The translations under genes were made by a program, and so were the position numbers. Positions 6,678 through 14,369 of a DNA stretch of 16,324 bases are shown piece after piece (positions within the stretch are counted from its first letter, which is position 1; the number at the start of each line of letters is the position of its first letter). Origin of the DNA: Promethearchaeia archaeon (GTDB taxonomy: Archaea > Asgardarchaeota > Lokiarchaeia > Sigyniarchaeales > SOKP01); the NCBI GenBank assembly GCA_029856295.1, contig JAHQWS010000299.1, positions 1 through 16,324 on the forward strand. The letters run 5' to 3'. The notes below the pieces were generated by a model. It was not told the DNA's origin and did not search any database. It worked only from the letters and a program-made list of their open reading frames with translations.

Positions 6678-8213
6678 TTAAGATTTTTTGAATTCTTTAA
6701 ATATTCTTTTCATCGTGCGGCTCGTATCCGATATGATATTAGGTAGCCCCGCGCCGCTTTCACTCTGAGCTCCAATAAACCATAGATTTTTTATCGGCGT
6801 TTTATGAGGGATGCCTGATTTTCCCATAATGGGGGCCATTCCACCAAATGCATGATGTTTTAAATGCGTAATCTTTTTGAAATCTTCTGGAGTTAGAATT
6901 ACTTTGGCTTTAGCATTTTCCCTGAGACTAGGGATAACTTTTTCTGCTTCAATTAATAATTTTTCGGCTAATTCTTCTTTTCTTTCTTCCCAGGAGCCTT
7001 TATCTAAAATATTTGGTGCGATTGTATAAACTGTTAAAGCATGATGTCCTGAAGGTGCTAATTCTGGTGAGAATATTGTTGGAATAAAAATTACAAATCC
7101 TTCACGACCTTCATGGTATTTTCCAATTCTGCATTCTTTTATAGCTTTATCTATATCATAAGTTCCATAGTAGTAAACGGTTGATAGTTTTTGATGAGGG
7201 GTGGGATCAAAATCAATTCCTAAATGTACCATTAGAATAGATTCCATTAATGGAATATCTTTAACTTTTAATACGAAATCTTCAGGAAGATGTTTTTTTC
7301 CTATTGTATCCAACAATATTTCTCTAGCTCCACCACTGGCTAATATTAAATCTGCCATCTCTTTTGTTTCATCCTCGCATAAAATTCCCTTTGCTGCACC
7401 ATTTTCAATAAGAATCCTTTTTACAGTTTTATTTACATATAATTTGCCACCTCCCTCTTCAATGGTTTTCACCAAGACGTCTACCATGGAGCCCATTCCA
7501 CCCAGTATATATCGATAACTTGGATGTATACCCGTTTTTGATATTTTCAATGGAACCAGCTCATCAAAAGAAGCTTCTGGGTTAATAAAAGGGACACCTA
7601 ATCCCACAAATTGCGTGGGGGGAGTTACAAAGTCAGCTAAAATGGTTAAGAAGACTGCTTGAAGTTTTTCCGATTTGAAAAAATGCTCCATCATCTTCTG
7701 TGAGTTCCACTTCATTTTAGGTAAAACTGGTAGGAGCTTTAAGAACATTTTTATTTTTAAGAAAATTGATTTTAATCCTTTTGAATATTCGGCTTTTCGT
7801 GCAAGTGTAACTATTTCCATCATTTTTATATAAAATTTGTAATATTTATCTATACCATCGGCATCATCTGGAAAAAGTTTTTTGAATTTCTCTCTCCTCC
7901 AGAAGAAATCGCTGGATTTTTCGGGTTTATATAAATCAAAATCTGGAAACACATAAGCCCGTTCTGTTCTTATTGTTTTAATTTTATCTGCTATGCCCAA
8001 TTCTGAAAATATTAATCCAACGGGTTCTCCAGGACCAAAACCTTCAACTAACATTTGGCCTAAATCCCATATATATCCTTCTTTTTCAATTTGGCCTGTA
8101 ACTCCTCCAATTTTATTAAATTGTTCATAAATTGTTACTTCCCATCCACTTTTTACAAGATAACACGCAGCTGTAAGTCCGGATATACCTGAACCAATAA
8201 TTATTGCTTTCAA
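6678..8213 (-). CDS. FAD-dependent oxidoreductase, phytoene desaturase/CrtI-like
   Basis: A 511-residue flavoprotein of the phytoene dehydrogenase/carotenoid isomerase group. The dinucleotide-binding fold opens the protein with GSGISG at residues 7-12, Glu30 at the end of beta-2 for the ribose, and a GG pair at 36-37. YILGGMGSMVDVLVKTIEEGG at about 235-255 is the family's mid-protein signature. The C-terminal FAD-binding motif is at 476-500, with GAQSESGAGLP. Such enzymes desaturate, saturate or isomerise polyprenoids, but no phytoene synthase or other carotenoid gene is nearby, so the substrate is open. The start codon is TTG: AAGAGG ends 7 nt upstream and the FAD fold begins directly at residue 3. 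The gene follows the corrinoid/methyltransferase pair on the same strand after 106 nt. It may be read through from that operon or use its own promoter. Confidence 0.9.
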   Translation of the reverse strand: MKAIIIGSGISGLTAACYLVKSGWEVTIYEQFNKIGGVTGQIEKEGYIWDLGQMLVEGFGPGEPVGLIFSELGIADKIKTIRTERAYVFPDFDLYKPEKSSDFFWRREKFKKLFPDDADGIDKYYKFYIKMMEIVTLARKAEYSKGLKSIFLKIKMFLKLLPVLPKMKWNSQKMMEHFFKSEKLQAVFLTILADFVTPPTQFVGLGVPFINPEASFDELVPLKISKTGIHPSYRYILGGMGSMVDVLVKTIEEGGGKLYVNKTVKRILIENGAAKGILCEDETKEMADLILASGGAREILLDTIGKKHLPEDFVLKVKDIPLMESILMVHLGIDFDPTPHQKLSTVYYYGTYDIDKAIKECRIGKYHEGREGFVIFIPTIFSPELAPSGHHALTVYTIAPNILDKGSWEERKEELAEKLLIEAEKVIPSLRENAKAKVILTPEDFKKITHLKHHAFGGMAPIMGKSGIPHKTPIKNLWFIGAQSESGAGLPNIISDTSRTMKRIFKEFKKS

Positions 8214-8220
8214 ATTATTT

Positions 8221-8226
8221 CCTCTT
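8221..8226 (-). promoter_or_regulatory. Ribosome binding site for the TTG-started oxidoreductase
   Basis: AAGAGG on the minus strand, 7 nt before the TTG at 8213, supports this non-ATG start. The coding frame begins the GxGxxG fold immediately after it. Confidence 0.6.
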
Positions 8227-8319
8227 AAATTATTATTAATTAATATATAGGTAAATCTAATTTTCTATAAGATTTTAATTAATTTTAGGATACTACTTGA
8301 TAGGAGAGTTTAATAAATT

Positions 8320-9477
8320 CTAGTATTTATATACTCCATAGTTTTTTGCCGTATTGACCATTGCCATTATATTTTCAAATTTAGATTCTCGTGGAGGTTC
8401 ACCCTTTAAAACAAAACCACCACCTTCTCCCACAATATCAATTAATTTCTTAGAGTAATCCTCTACTTTTTGAGGGGTACTAAACGCAAACAAGGGCTCA
8501 TGAAGATTTCCGGCTATACACATTCTATCTCCAAGGATTTCTTTAGCCTTAAATATATCTGTTGAGTCATCTAAATCCAAAATGCATTTTCCTTTAGGAA
8601 GTTCCGTTAAATATTCTAAATTAGGAGTCCAATCCCCATCGCAATGTAAGATTGTCATAACATTCTCTTTACTAATAAGTTCTACTAATTTTTTTATCAT
8701 TGGCAAAGCAATTTCTTCGAAAATTTTAAGAGAAAAAGTCGAGCTGCTTTCTCTATGTAACCCTATTTGCGCTCTTGGGACTCCGCTAGCTTTCACTCCA
8801 CCTAAAGACATCCTTACTATCTCGGGAATGAATTTATCAACTGTTTGTTTCACTATATCTCTACGCCTATACATATCAAGGCAAAACTTTTCATATGATC
8901 TCATCAAACAGAGAAGACTAAATGGACTTTCCATACCACCTCCATTCCAAAGAGGGATCCCCCATTCTCTAAATCTTTGTCGATTAGATGATGATGCTCT
9001 CATATCTTCAACCGTTCGAGTTATTCGTTCAGTGAATATATTCTGTACATCTGGTATTTCAGGACGCAATTTAGGAAGTAATTTGACCAATGTTCGAAAA
9101 TATCCTTTTTTAGAAGCATATTTATAATCATCTTCAGTCATTATTTCAGATTCAACTAATTGAAAAGGTGAATCTTCGGGGAGATCTTTTCCTGGAATTT
9201 TTATTATGCATGGTACTGGAATAACAGTAAATAACGGATCAAAAAGATATGGTTCAAAATATGCGGCATCTTGTTGAAAAGTCTTAAATAATTTTTCATA
9301 AGCCATCATCATTTTTTCATTATCGGTCATAAATTCCAGTTGGCTAATGTTTGCAAAGCCCCAAGCAAATTCATTCTCAGAAAAAATTACTGGCACTCTA
9401 TCAGGAACCTTGAGATTTGTTGTTGTTTCAATTCTTTCTTTTCTTTGTTTATATAATTCTTCTGTTTCTAAATTCAT
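8320..9477 (-). CDS. URO-D-fold corrinoid-dependent methyltransferase
   Basis: A 385-residue TIM-barrel protein of the uroporphyrinogen decarboxylase superfamily, in the branch that includes the MtaA, MtbA and CmuA methyltransferases rather than true HemE. It would transfer a methyl group to or from the corrinoid protein encoded immediately upstream. The metal region is LHCDGDW: His278 and Asp280 occupy the places of His and Cys in the usual HxCG motif. In the closing segment, KGEPPRE has Glu360 where the third ligand Cys normally lies. Other family features are present, such as GNLHEPLFAFSTPQKVED at 323-340. The ATG at 9477 overlaps the upstream TGA as ATGA and has GAGGTG 9 nt before it. An ATG at 9498, with AAGGTG upstream, would add seven residues and cannot be excluded. 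Methyl donor or acceptor unknown; an O-demethylase role is possible. Confidence 0.88.
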   Translation of the reverse strand: MNLETEELYKQRKERIETTTNLKVPDRVPVIFSENEFAWGFANISQLEFMTDNEKMMMAYEKLFKTFQQDAAYFEPYLFDPLFTVIPVPCIIKIPGKDLPEDSPFQLVESEIMTEDDYKYASKKGYFRTLVKLLPKLRPEIPDVQNIFTERITRTVEDMRASSSNRQRFREWGIPLWNGGGMESPFSLLCLMRSYEKFCLDMYRRRDIVKQTVDKFIPEIVRMSLGGVKASGVPRAQIGLHRESSSTFSLKIFEEIALPMIKKLVELISKENVMTILHCDGDWTPNLEYLTELPKGKCILDLDDSTDIFKAKEILGDRMCIAGNLHEPLFAFSTPQKVEDYSKKLIDIVGEGGGFVLKGEPPRESKFENIMAMVNTAKNYGVYKY

Positions 9478-10106
9478 ACTGAAACCCACCTCTTGCATTG
9501 TTCTACACCTTCAATTGCATCCTTAACAGCAGCATCTGCTCCAGCAAATGTTGCAACTTCTTCATCAACTCCGCCACCACCTAAAATAATTTTTACTTTA
9601 TCTCTGAGATCTGCTCTCTTTAAAGCTTCCACAGTTTCTTTTAGAGAATCCCAACCGATTGAAATTACACAACTCATTCCTAAAATGTCAGGTTCTACTT
9701 CTTTAACTTTCTCAACGAATTTTTCAGGTGGAACGTCAACGCCTAAATCATATACTTCAAAACCATTTCCTTTTAATGTCCCTATCATAATATTTTTTCC
9801 CAAGTCATGAATATCTCCCTTAACGGTCCCGATCACGATTTTACCAATTTTATTTCCTTCTTTTTCATCTCCAACTAGTTTTGGTTCTAAAACCTCCATT
9901 ATTTCTCTGAAAATCTCTCCAGACATAACCAGTTCGGAGAGAAAATATTCCTTTTTGCTAAAAAGATCCCCAATTTTAATCAATGCATTTTTACAAGTTT
10001 CAGCAATAGCAAATGCATCCTCTCCTGATTCAATTTTTTCTTGTACTATTTTTATTACATCATCTTCTCTTAATTCTACGAATGAATCAAATAATTCTTT
10101 ACCCAT
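9474..10106 (-). CDS. Corrinoid (B12-binding) methyltransferase protein, MtaC/MtbC/MttC-like
   Basis: A 210-residue corrinoid protein that shuttles methyl groups between two methyltransferases. Residues 1-80 are the helical cap domain (B12-binding_2 type). From residue 88 a Rossmann-like B12 domain follows, with GTVKGDIHDLGKN at 93-105. Its DxHxxG motif (Asp98, His100, Gly103) supplies the lower axial histidine to cobalt. SCVISIGWDSL at 145-155 and GGGGV at 176-180 form the rest of the dimethylbenzimidazole-tail pocket. Length and domain order are normal for the family. Its stop overlaps the start of the URO-D methyltransferase by ATGA, so the two are almost certainly partners in one operon. 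No strong SD precedes the ATG. A TATA-like stretch on the minus strand lies at about 10150-10164. The methylated substrate cannot be told from this subunit. Confidence 0.95.
   Translation of the reverse strand: MGKELFDSFVELREDDVIKIVQEKIESGEDAFAIAETCKNALIKIGDLFSKKEYFLSELVMSGEIFREIMEVLEPKLVGDEKEGNKIGKIVIGTVKGDIHDLGKNIMIGTLKGNGFEVYDLGVDVPPEKFVEKVKEVEPDILGMSCVISIGWDSLKETVEALKRADLRDKVKIILGGGGVDEEVATFAGADAAVKDAIEGVEQCKRWVSV
9487..9492 (-). promoter_or_regulatory. Ribosome binding site inside the corrinoid gene
   Basis: GAGGTG on the minus strand, a six-base match to the archaeal SD consensus, lies within the last codons of the corrinoid gene. It is 9 nt before the methyltransferase ATG and supports translational coupling of the pair. 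Confidence 0.6.
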
Positions 10107-10125
10107 TATGGTTTACCCGGATGAG

Positions 10126-10233
10126 TAATAGTTTTTTATGGCTTAAAGTTTATATTATATTGTTTAGATAAAATATTTCTCGTTTTAAAACATTCACTTT
10201 AATGAATTTATTCTTTTTAGTAAAAAACTATTA
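10126..10233. repeat. Perfect 13-bp inverted repeat in divergent promoter region
   Basis: TAATAGTTTTTTA (10126-10138) is exactly the reverse complement of TAAAAAACTATTA (10221-10233); the arms are separated by 82 bp. The left arm covers the likely transcription start of the corrinoid operon. The right arm lies just upstream of the beta-galactosidase TATA box. This could be a pair of operator half-sites or two sites for one regulator serving both directions. The A/T runs make a chance origin possible. Confidence 0.5.
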
Positions 10234-10246
10234 ATTTTAATGAGTA

Positions 10247-10254
10247 TTTATACC
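10247..10254 (+). promoter_or_regulatory. TATA box of the beta-galactosidase gene
   Basis: TTTATACC begins 28 nt before the GTG at 10275 and 37 nt before the ATG at 10284. It predicts a transcript that is leaderless or has a leader of about 10 nt. Confidence 0.45.
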
Positions 10255-10283
10255 AATTACTTCTCTAAATAAGAGTGGATATT

Positions 10284-13200
10284 ATGGGAGATAATTTGAA
10301 TCAGAAAAATGACTGGGAAAATGCAACTATGATAGGGCAAAATAAGGAACCCGCTCATAATACATTAATTCCTTTTAATGATTTAAATTCTGCGTTAAAA
10401 GGGAATAAAGATTCTGCTTATTATCAATCATTAAATGGCATCTGGAAATTTAATTGGGTTAAAAAACCTTCTGATAGACCGATTAATTTTTATGAGGTTG
10501 ATTTTGATGATAGTAGTTGGGATAATATAGATGTCCCGAGCAATTGGCAAATGCGAGGATATGGAATACCAATTTATACTAATATTAAATATCCATATAG
10601 TATTAACACAAAAGAGATTCCAAGAATTGACCATGAATATAATCCAGTAGGTTCATATAGAAGAATTTTTAATATTCCTGAAGGATGGCAAGATCGAGAA
10701 GTTTTTATCCATTTTGGGGCAGTGAAATCTGCTTTTTATATCTGGGTAAACGGGGAAAAAGTGGGTTATAGTCAAGGAAGTATGACTCCAGCAGAATTCA
10801 ATATCACTAAATATATGAAAAATGAAAATAATCTACTAGCAGTCGAAGTATATAGATGGTCTGATGGCTCCTACTTGGAAGATCAGGATATGTGGAGATT
10901 TAGTGGTATTTTCCGTGATGTATACCTCTTTTCAACTCCAAAGGTGCATCTTCGAGATTTTTTCGCTCGTTGTGACCTTGATGGAGCATATAAAGACGCG
11001 ATTTTAAATGTAAGAGCAAAAATTCGAAATTACGGTAAAGATAATGTATCTCAATACAAAGTTGAAATTTCATTATTAAACAAAGAACAGAAATTTATAG
11101 GTTCTGAAATCTTAATGGAAAAAGCTTTTGATGTTGATTCTTTCTCAGAAACAGTTATTGAGCTACAAAGTAATATTCAAAATCCAGAAAAATGGTCTGA
11201 TGAAATACCTAACCTATATGATCTAATATTGATCTTAAAAAATTCCGATGATCATGTGATAGAGGTAGAACAATGTAAATTTGGATTTCGGGTTGTTGAA
11301 ATCAAAGATGACGGCGGAATATATATTAACGGGAAATCAACTATTTTGAAAGGGGTAAATCGCCATGAGCATGATCCCGATCATGGTCGTAGTGTTTCCC
11401 TAAGCGGAATGCTACAAGATATTAAAATCTTTAAACAAAATAATATCAACTCCGTAAGGACTAGCCATTATCCAAATAATCCTAGATTTTATGAACTCTG
11501 CGATGAATATGGAATTTATATCCTTGACGAGGCTAATTTAGAATCCCATGGGCTAAGGGACGTTTTACCCGGAAGCGATCCTAACTGGACAGAAGCTTGT
11601 GTGGATCGTATGGTTAGCATGGTTGAAAGAGACAAAAACCATCCTAGCATAATTATATGGTCTCTCGGTAATGAAGCGGGTTTTGGGGATAATTTTAAAA
11701 AAATGAAAACTGCTGCTCTTGAAATAGATGCTACGAGACCCATTCACTATGAAGGAGATTATGGTCATGAAATAACCGATATTATTAGCTATATGTATTA
11801 TTCGCCGAAAAAACTTGATAGAGCTGCTGCTCAACATTTCAAAAAGGGAGAAAAAAGTCCTCATGTATTATGCGAATATGCTCATGCGATGGGGAACAGC
11901 CTGGGAAATTTTCAAAAATTCATGGATGTGTTTAAAAAGCGTAAAAATTGTATAGGAGGATTTATCTGGGATTATGTTGATCAAGGACTCCGTAAAACTT
12001 CTGACGATGGAAAAGAATATTGGGCATATGGTGGGGATTTTGGTGATAAGCCTAATGATAAAAACTTCTGTATTAATGGGATTGTCATGCCCGATCGTAA
12101 AGCTAATCCCGCTCTTTATGAAGTGAAGAAAGTTTATCAAAACATTAATATAGAGCCCACTGATTTGATAAATGGTAGAGCAAAAATTTATAATAACTAT
12201 CAATTTGTAGCTCTTGATTTTGTTGAGGTTTTTTGGGAATTAACGGCTAATGGTGTATTAATCAAAAAGGATAAATTAAAGAATTTTTGGTTAGGACCAG
12301 ATAACCAAAAAGAGATTGAAATTCCTTTCACACTGCCTGAGCTAAAACCTAATACAGAGTATCATGTGAAGATTACATCAATACTCTCTGAAAACATGCT
12401 TTGGGCTGAAAAAGGACATATTATCGCTTGGGATCAATTTAAAATACCAGTTGAAATCCCAAACATGGCTTATGAGGATATACAAGACCATCCTGATATA
12501 GCATTAAGATATACACATAACTCTATCACTTTAGAAGGAAACAATTTTGAAGTTATCATAGGGAAGAAAAGTGGAGTTATTGAGTCTTTTGTCTTCGAAG
12601 GAACAAAATTAATCTCCTCTCCACTTGTTCCTAACTTTTGGAGGGCTCCAATTGATAATGACTTAGGAAATTTTGACGAAGATTTAGAAGACTTTGCCAG
12701 TGATATTCCTACCATTGATATGAGTTGGAGAAATGCCGGTATAGAGAGGGAGATAGTAGATTTTGCCGTATTAGATCTGAATCCTCACGTTAAGCGTATA
12801 CGAGTTGAATTTAGCGTACCAAATGCTGAAAAAAATCTTACGATAAATTATACTATTTACGCTATTGGAGATATCTTTATCGAAAGTAATTTTACACCCA
12901 ATAAAAATATGATACGGTTTGGTATGCAGATGTCTATCCCTGCAGAATTTAATAAAATGACCTGGTACGGCAAAGGTCCGCATGAAACGATGCTTGACAG
13001 GAAACAAGGAGCCGCTATAGGTATCTATTCGAATTTTGTTGAAAATTTAATACATCCATATATCAGACCACAAGAAAATGGAAATAGAAGTGACATTCGA
13101 TGGATTTCTATGATTAATAAGAATGGCTTTGGCTTATTAATCTCAGACATCGGAGGAACATTACTTAATGTGAGCGCATGGCCGTATACTATGGAGGATT

Positions 13201-13430
13201 TAGAGAGAGCCAACCATAATCATGAATTACCTCGTCACGATATAATTACTCTTAATATAGATTATAACCAGCAGGGTGTCGGAGGTGATATTCCTGCTTT
13301 TGCTATGCTTCATAGCGAATTTAAATTAAGAAAAAATATCCCATATAGTTATTGCTTCCGACTTAGACCATATTCTAAGGCAATGGGTGATTTTACCGAG
13401 GTTGTTTTCAAATTACCGCCTAAGGTTTAA
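10284..13430 (+). CDS. lacZ: Beta-galactosidase, LacZ-type glycoside hydrolase family 2
   Basis: A 1048-residue cytoplasmic enzyme that hydrolyses terminal beta-galactosides such as lactose, close in length to E. coli LacZ (1023). The domain order is standard. The sugar-binding jelly roll spans about 45-220 (VPSNWQMRGYG; DQDMWRFSGIFRDVYL). An immunoglobulin-like domain spans about 225-340. The TIM barrel starts near 345 with GVNRHEHDPDHGR at 357-369. The acid/base is Glu464 in SLGNEAG and the nucleophile is Glu531 in LCEYAHAMGNSLG. The C-terminal Bgal_small_N domain has FWRAPIDNDLGN and WYGKGPHE. All catalytic motifs are intact and no signal peptide is visible. The ATG at 10284 is preceded by AAGAGTGGAT. 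A GTG at 10275 would add three residues and sits at the predicted transcription start, so it remains possible. No sugar transporter is adjacent. The enzyme is of bacterial type and transfer into an archaeal host is likely. Confidence 0.96.
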   Translation: MGDNLNQKNDWENATMIGQNKEPAHNTLIPFNDLNSALKGNKDSAYYQSLNGIWKFNWVKKPSDRPINFYEVDFDDSSWDNIDVPSNWQMRGYGIPIYTNIKYPYSINTKEIPRIDHEYNPVGSYRRIFNIPEGWQDREVFIHFGAVKSAFYIWVNGEKVGYSQGSMTPAEFNITKYMKNENNLLAVEVYRWSDGSYLEDQDMWRFSGIFRDVYLFSTPKVHLRDFFARCDLDGAYKDAILNVRAKIRNYGKDNVSQYKVEISLLNKEQKFIGSEILMEKAFDVDSFSETVIELQSNIQNPEKWSDEIPNLYDLILILKNSDDHVIEVEQCKFGFRVVEIKDDGGIYINGKSTILKGVNRHEHDPDHGRSVSLSGMLQDIKIFKQNNINSVRTSHYPNNPRFYELCDEYGIYILDEANLESHGLRDVLPGSDPNWTEACVDRMVSMVERDKNHPSIIIWSLGNEAGFGDNFKKMKTAALEIDATRPIHYEGDYGHEITDIISYMYYSPKKLDRAAAQHFKKGEKSPHVLCEYAHAMGNSLGNFQKFMDVFKKRKNCIGGFIWDYVDQGLRKTSDDGKEYWAYGGDFGDKPNDKNFCINGIVMPDRKANPALYEVKKVYQNINIEPTDLINGRAKIYNNYQFVALDFVEVFWELTANGVLIKKDKLKNFWLGPDNQKEIEIPFTLPELKPNTEYHVKITSILSENMLWAEKGHIIAWDQFKIPVEIPNMAYEDIQDHPDIALRYTHNSITLEGNNFEVIIGKKSGVIESFVFEGTKLISSPLVPNFWRAPIDNDLGNFDEDLEDFASDIPTIDMSWRNAGIEREIVDFAVLDLNPHVKRIRVEFSVPNAEKNLTINYTIYAIGDIFIESNFTPNKNMIRFGMQMSIPAEFNKMTWYGKGPHETMLDRKQGAAIGIYSNFVENLIHPYIRPQENGNRSDIRWISMINKNGFGLLISDIGGTLLNVSAWPYTMEDLERANHNHELPRHDIITLNIDYNQQGVGGDIPAFAMLHSEFKLRKNIPYSYCFRLRPYSKAMGDFTEVVFKLPPKV

Positions 13431-13476
13431 GAGTTTTGCTTAATAAATAAAAAAAGATAGAAAAAAGTGATAAAAC

Positions 13477-14214
13477 GTGGAAATGTTATATGAAGTGTTT
13501 AGTAGTGATTTACCAAGACTAGGCCCCGGTGATAATGAGTCTACAAGAGAAGCATTTTCTTATTTGGAAGATTTACCTTCTAATCCATATATTTTAGATG
13601 CTGGATGTGGTACAGGTATGCAGACATTAGAACTAGCAAGATTAACAGATGGTAAAATTTTAGCATTAGATAATCATCAACCTTATCTTGATAAATTAGA
13701 GAACCAGATAAAAATTCAAAACTTATCTCATCATGTAAGTACGATAAATCTATCTATGTTAGAAATGAAATTTGACTCTAATACTTTTGATGTAATCTGG
13801 TCAGAAGGTGCTGCCTATATCTATGGATTTGAAAAAGCTCTGGTTGATTGGCAACCTTTTCTAAAAGAAAAGGGATACCTCGTTTTTTCAGAACTATGTT
13901 GGTTTAAAGAAAACATCCCGCAAGAGATCAATGATTTTTTTCAAGTGTATCCCGCTATGAAAAATGTGGAGGAAAATATAAAAATAATAACTTCCCATGG
14001 GTTAGATCTTATATCTCATTTTAAACTTCCTGAATCTAGTTGGTGGAATAATTTTTATATTCCTTTAGAGAAAAGAATTAAAAAATTACGCAAAAAATAT
14101 CAAGATGACGAGGAGAAGCTTAACTTGCTTGACGAATTTTATTTAGAAATCGAAATATATCGGAAATATTCGGATTACTATGGATATGCTTTCTTTATAA
14201 TGAGAATGATATAA
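13477..14214 (+). CDS. Class I SAM-dependent methyltransferase
   Basis: A 245-residue methyltransferase with a Rossmann-like SAM fold. Motif I is LDAGCGTGMQTLELA at residues 40-54, followed by an acidic residue, Asp65 (ALDNH), that should bind the SAM ribose. FDVIWSEGAAYIYG at 104-117 is motif IV/post-II and KGYLVFSELCW follows. The N-terminal signature DLPRLGPGDNESTREA at 11-26 is shared by a group of small methyltransferases with unassigned substrates, so I give no symbol. It follows the beta-galactosidase by 46 nt, close enough for co-transcription. The GTG start has AGTGAT 5 nt upstream; an ATG at 13483 would shorten the protein by two residues. The last 60 residues are rich in charged helices and may form a substrate lid. 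Substrate unknown. Confidence 0.88.
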   Translation: MEMLYEVFSSDLPRLGPGDNESTREAFSYLEDLPSNPYILDAGCGTGMQTLELARLTDGKILALDNHQPYLDKLENQIKIQNLSHHVSTINLSMLEMKFDSNTFDVIWSEGAAYIYGFEKALVDWQPFLKEKGYLVFSELCWFKENIPQEINDFFQVYPAMKNVEENIKIITSHGLDLISHFKLPESSWWNNFYIPLEKRIKKLRKKYQDDEEKLNLLDEFYLEIEIYRKYSDYYGYAFFIMRMI

Positions 14215-14341
14215 CTAATCTTAATGAAAAATTTTAATCTATTATATGTGTTAAACTAAGTATTAATAAAAAAAGATTCATAGCCTAATTTTTAGTCTGA
14301 AAGTTAGAAATACCAAATTTCTGAGTTAAAGATATCATATT

Positions 14342-14349
14342 TTTATACT
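14342..14349 (+). promoter_or_regulatory. TATA box of the beta-helix membrane protein gene
   Basis: TTTATACT begins 28 nt before the ATG at 14370, the spacing expected for a leaderless archaeal transcript; no SD is present. The rest of the 155-nt spacer is AT-rich, with a minor hairpin at 14306-14322. Confidence 0.45.
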
Positions 14350-14369
14350 AAATATTCAATAAATATAAT

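Noticed and set aside
8320..9477. True uroporphyrinogen decarboxylase (HemE)
   Set aside because: The operon with a corrinoid protein and the HxD motif region fit the methyltransferase branch, and no other heme-synthesis gene is present.
11516..12203. Open frames on the minus strand inside the beta-galactosidase gene
   Set aside because: They lie opposite a strongly conserved coding region, have no recognisable domains and no promoter or SD; they arise as shadows of the real frame.
14306..14322. Short hairpin AGAAAT-ACCAA-ATTTCT before the beta-helix gene
   Set aside because: Six AT-rich pairs are expected by chance in such sequence, and no riboswitch-like conserved core surrounds it.
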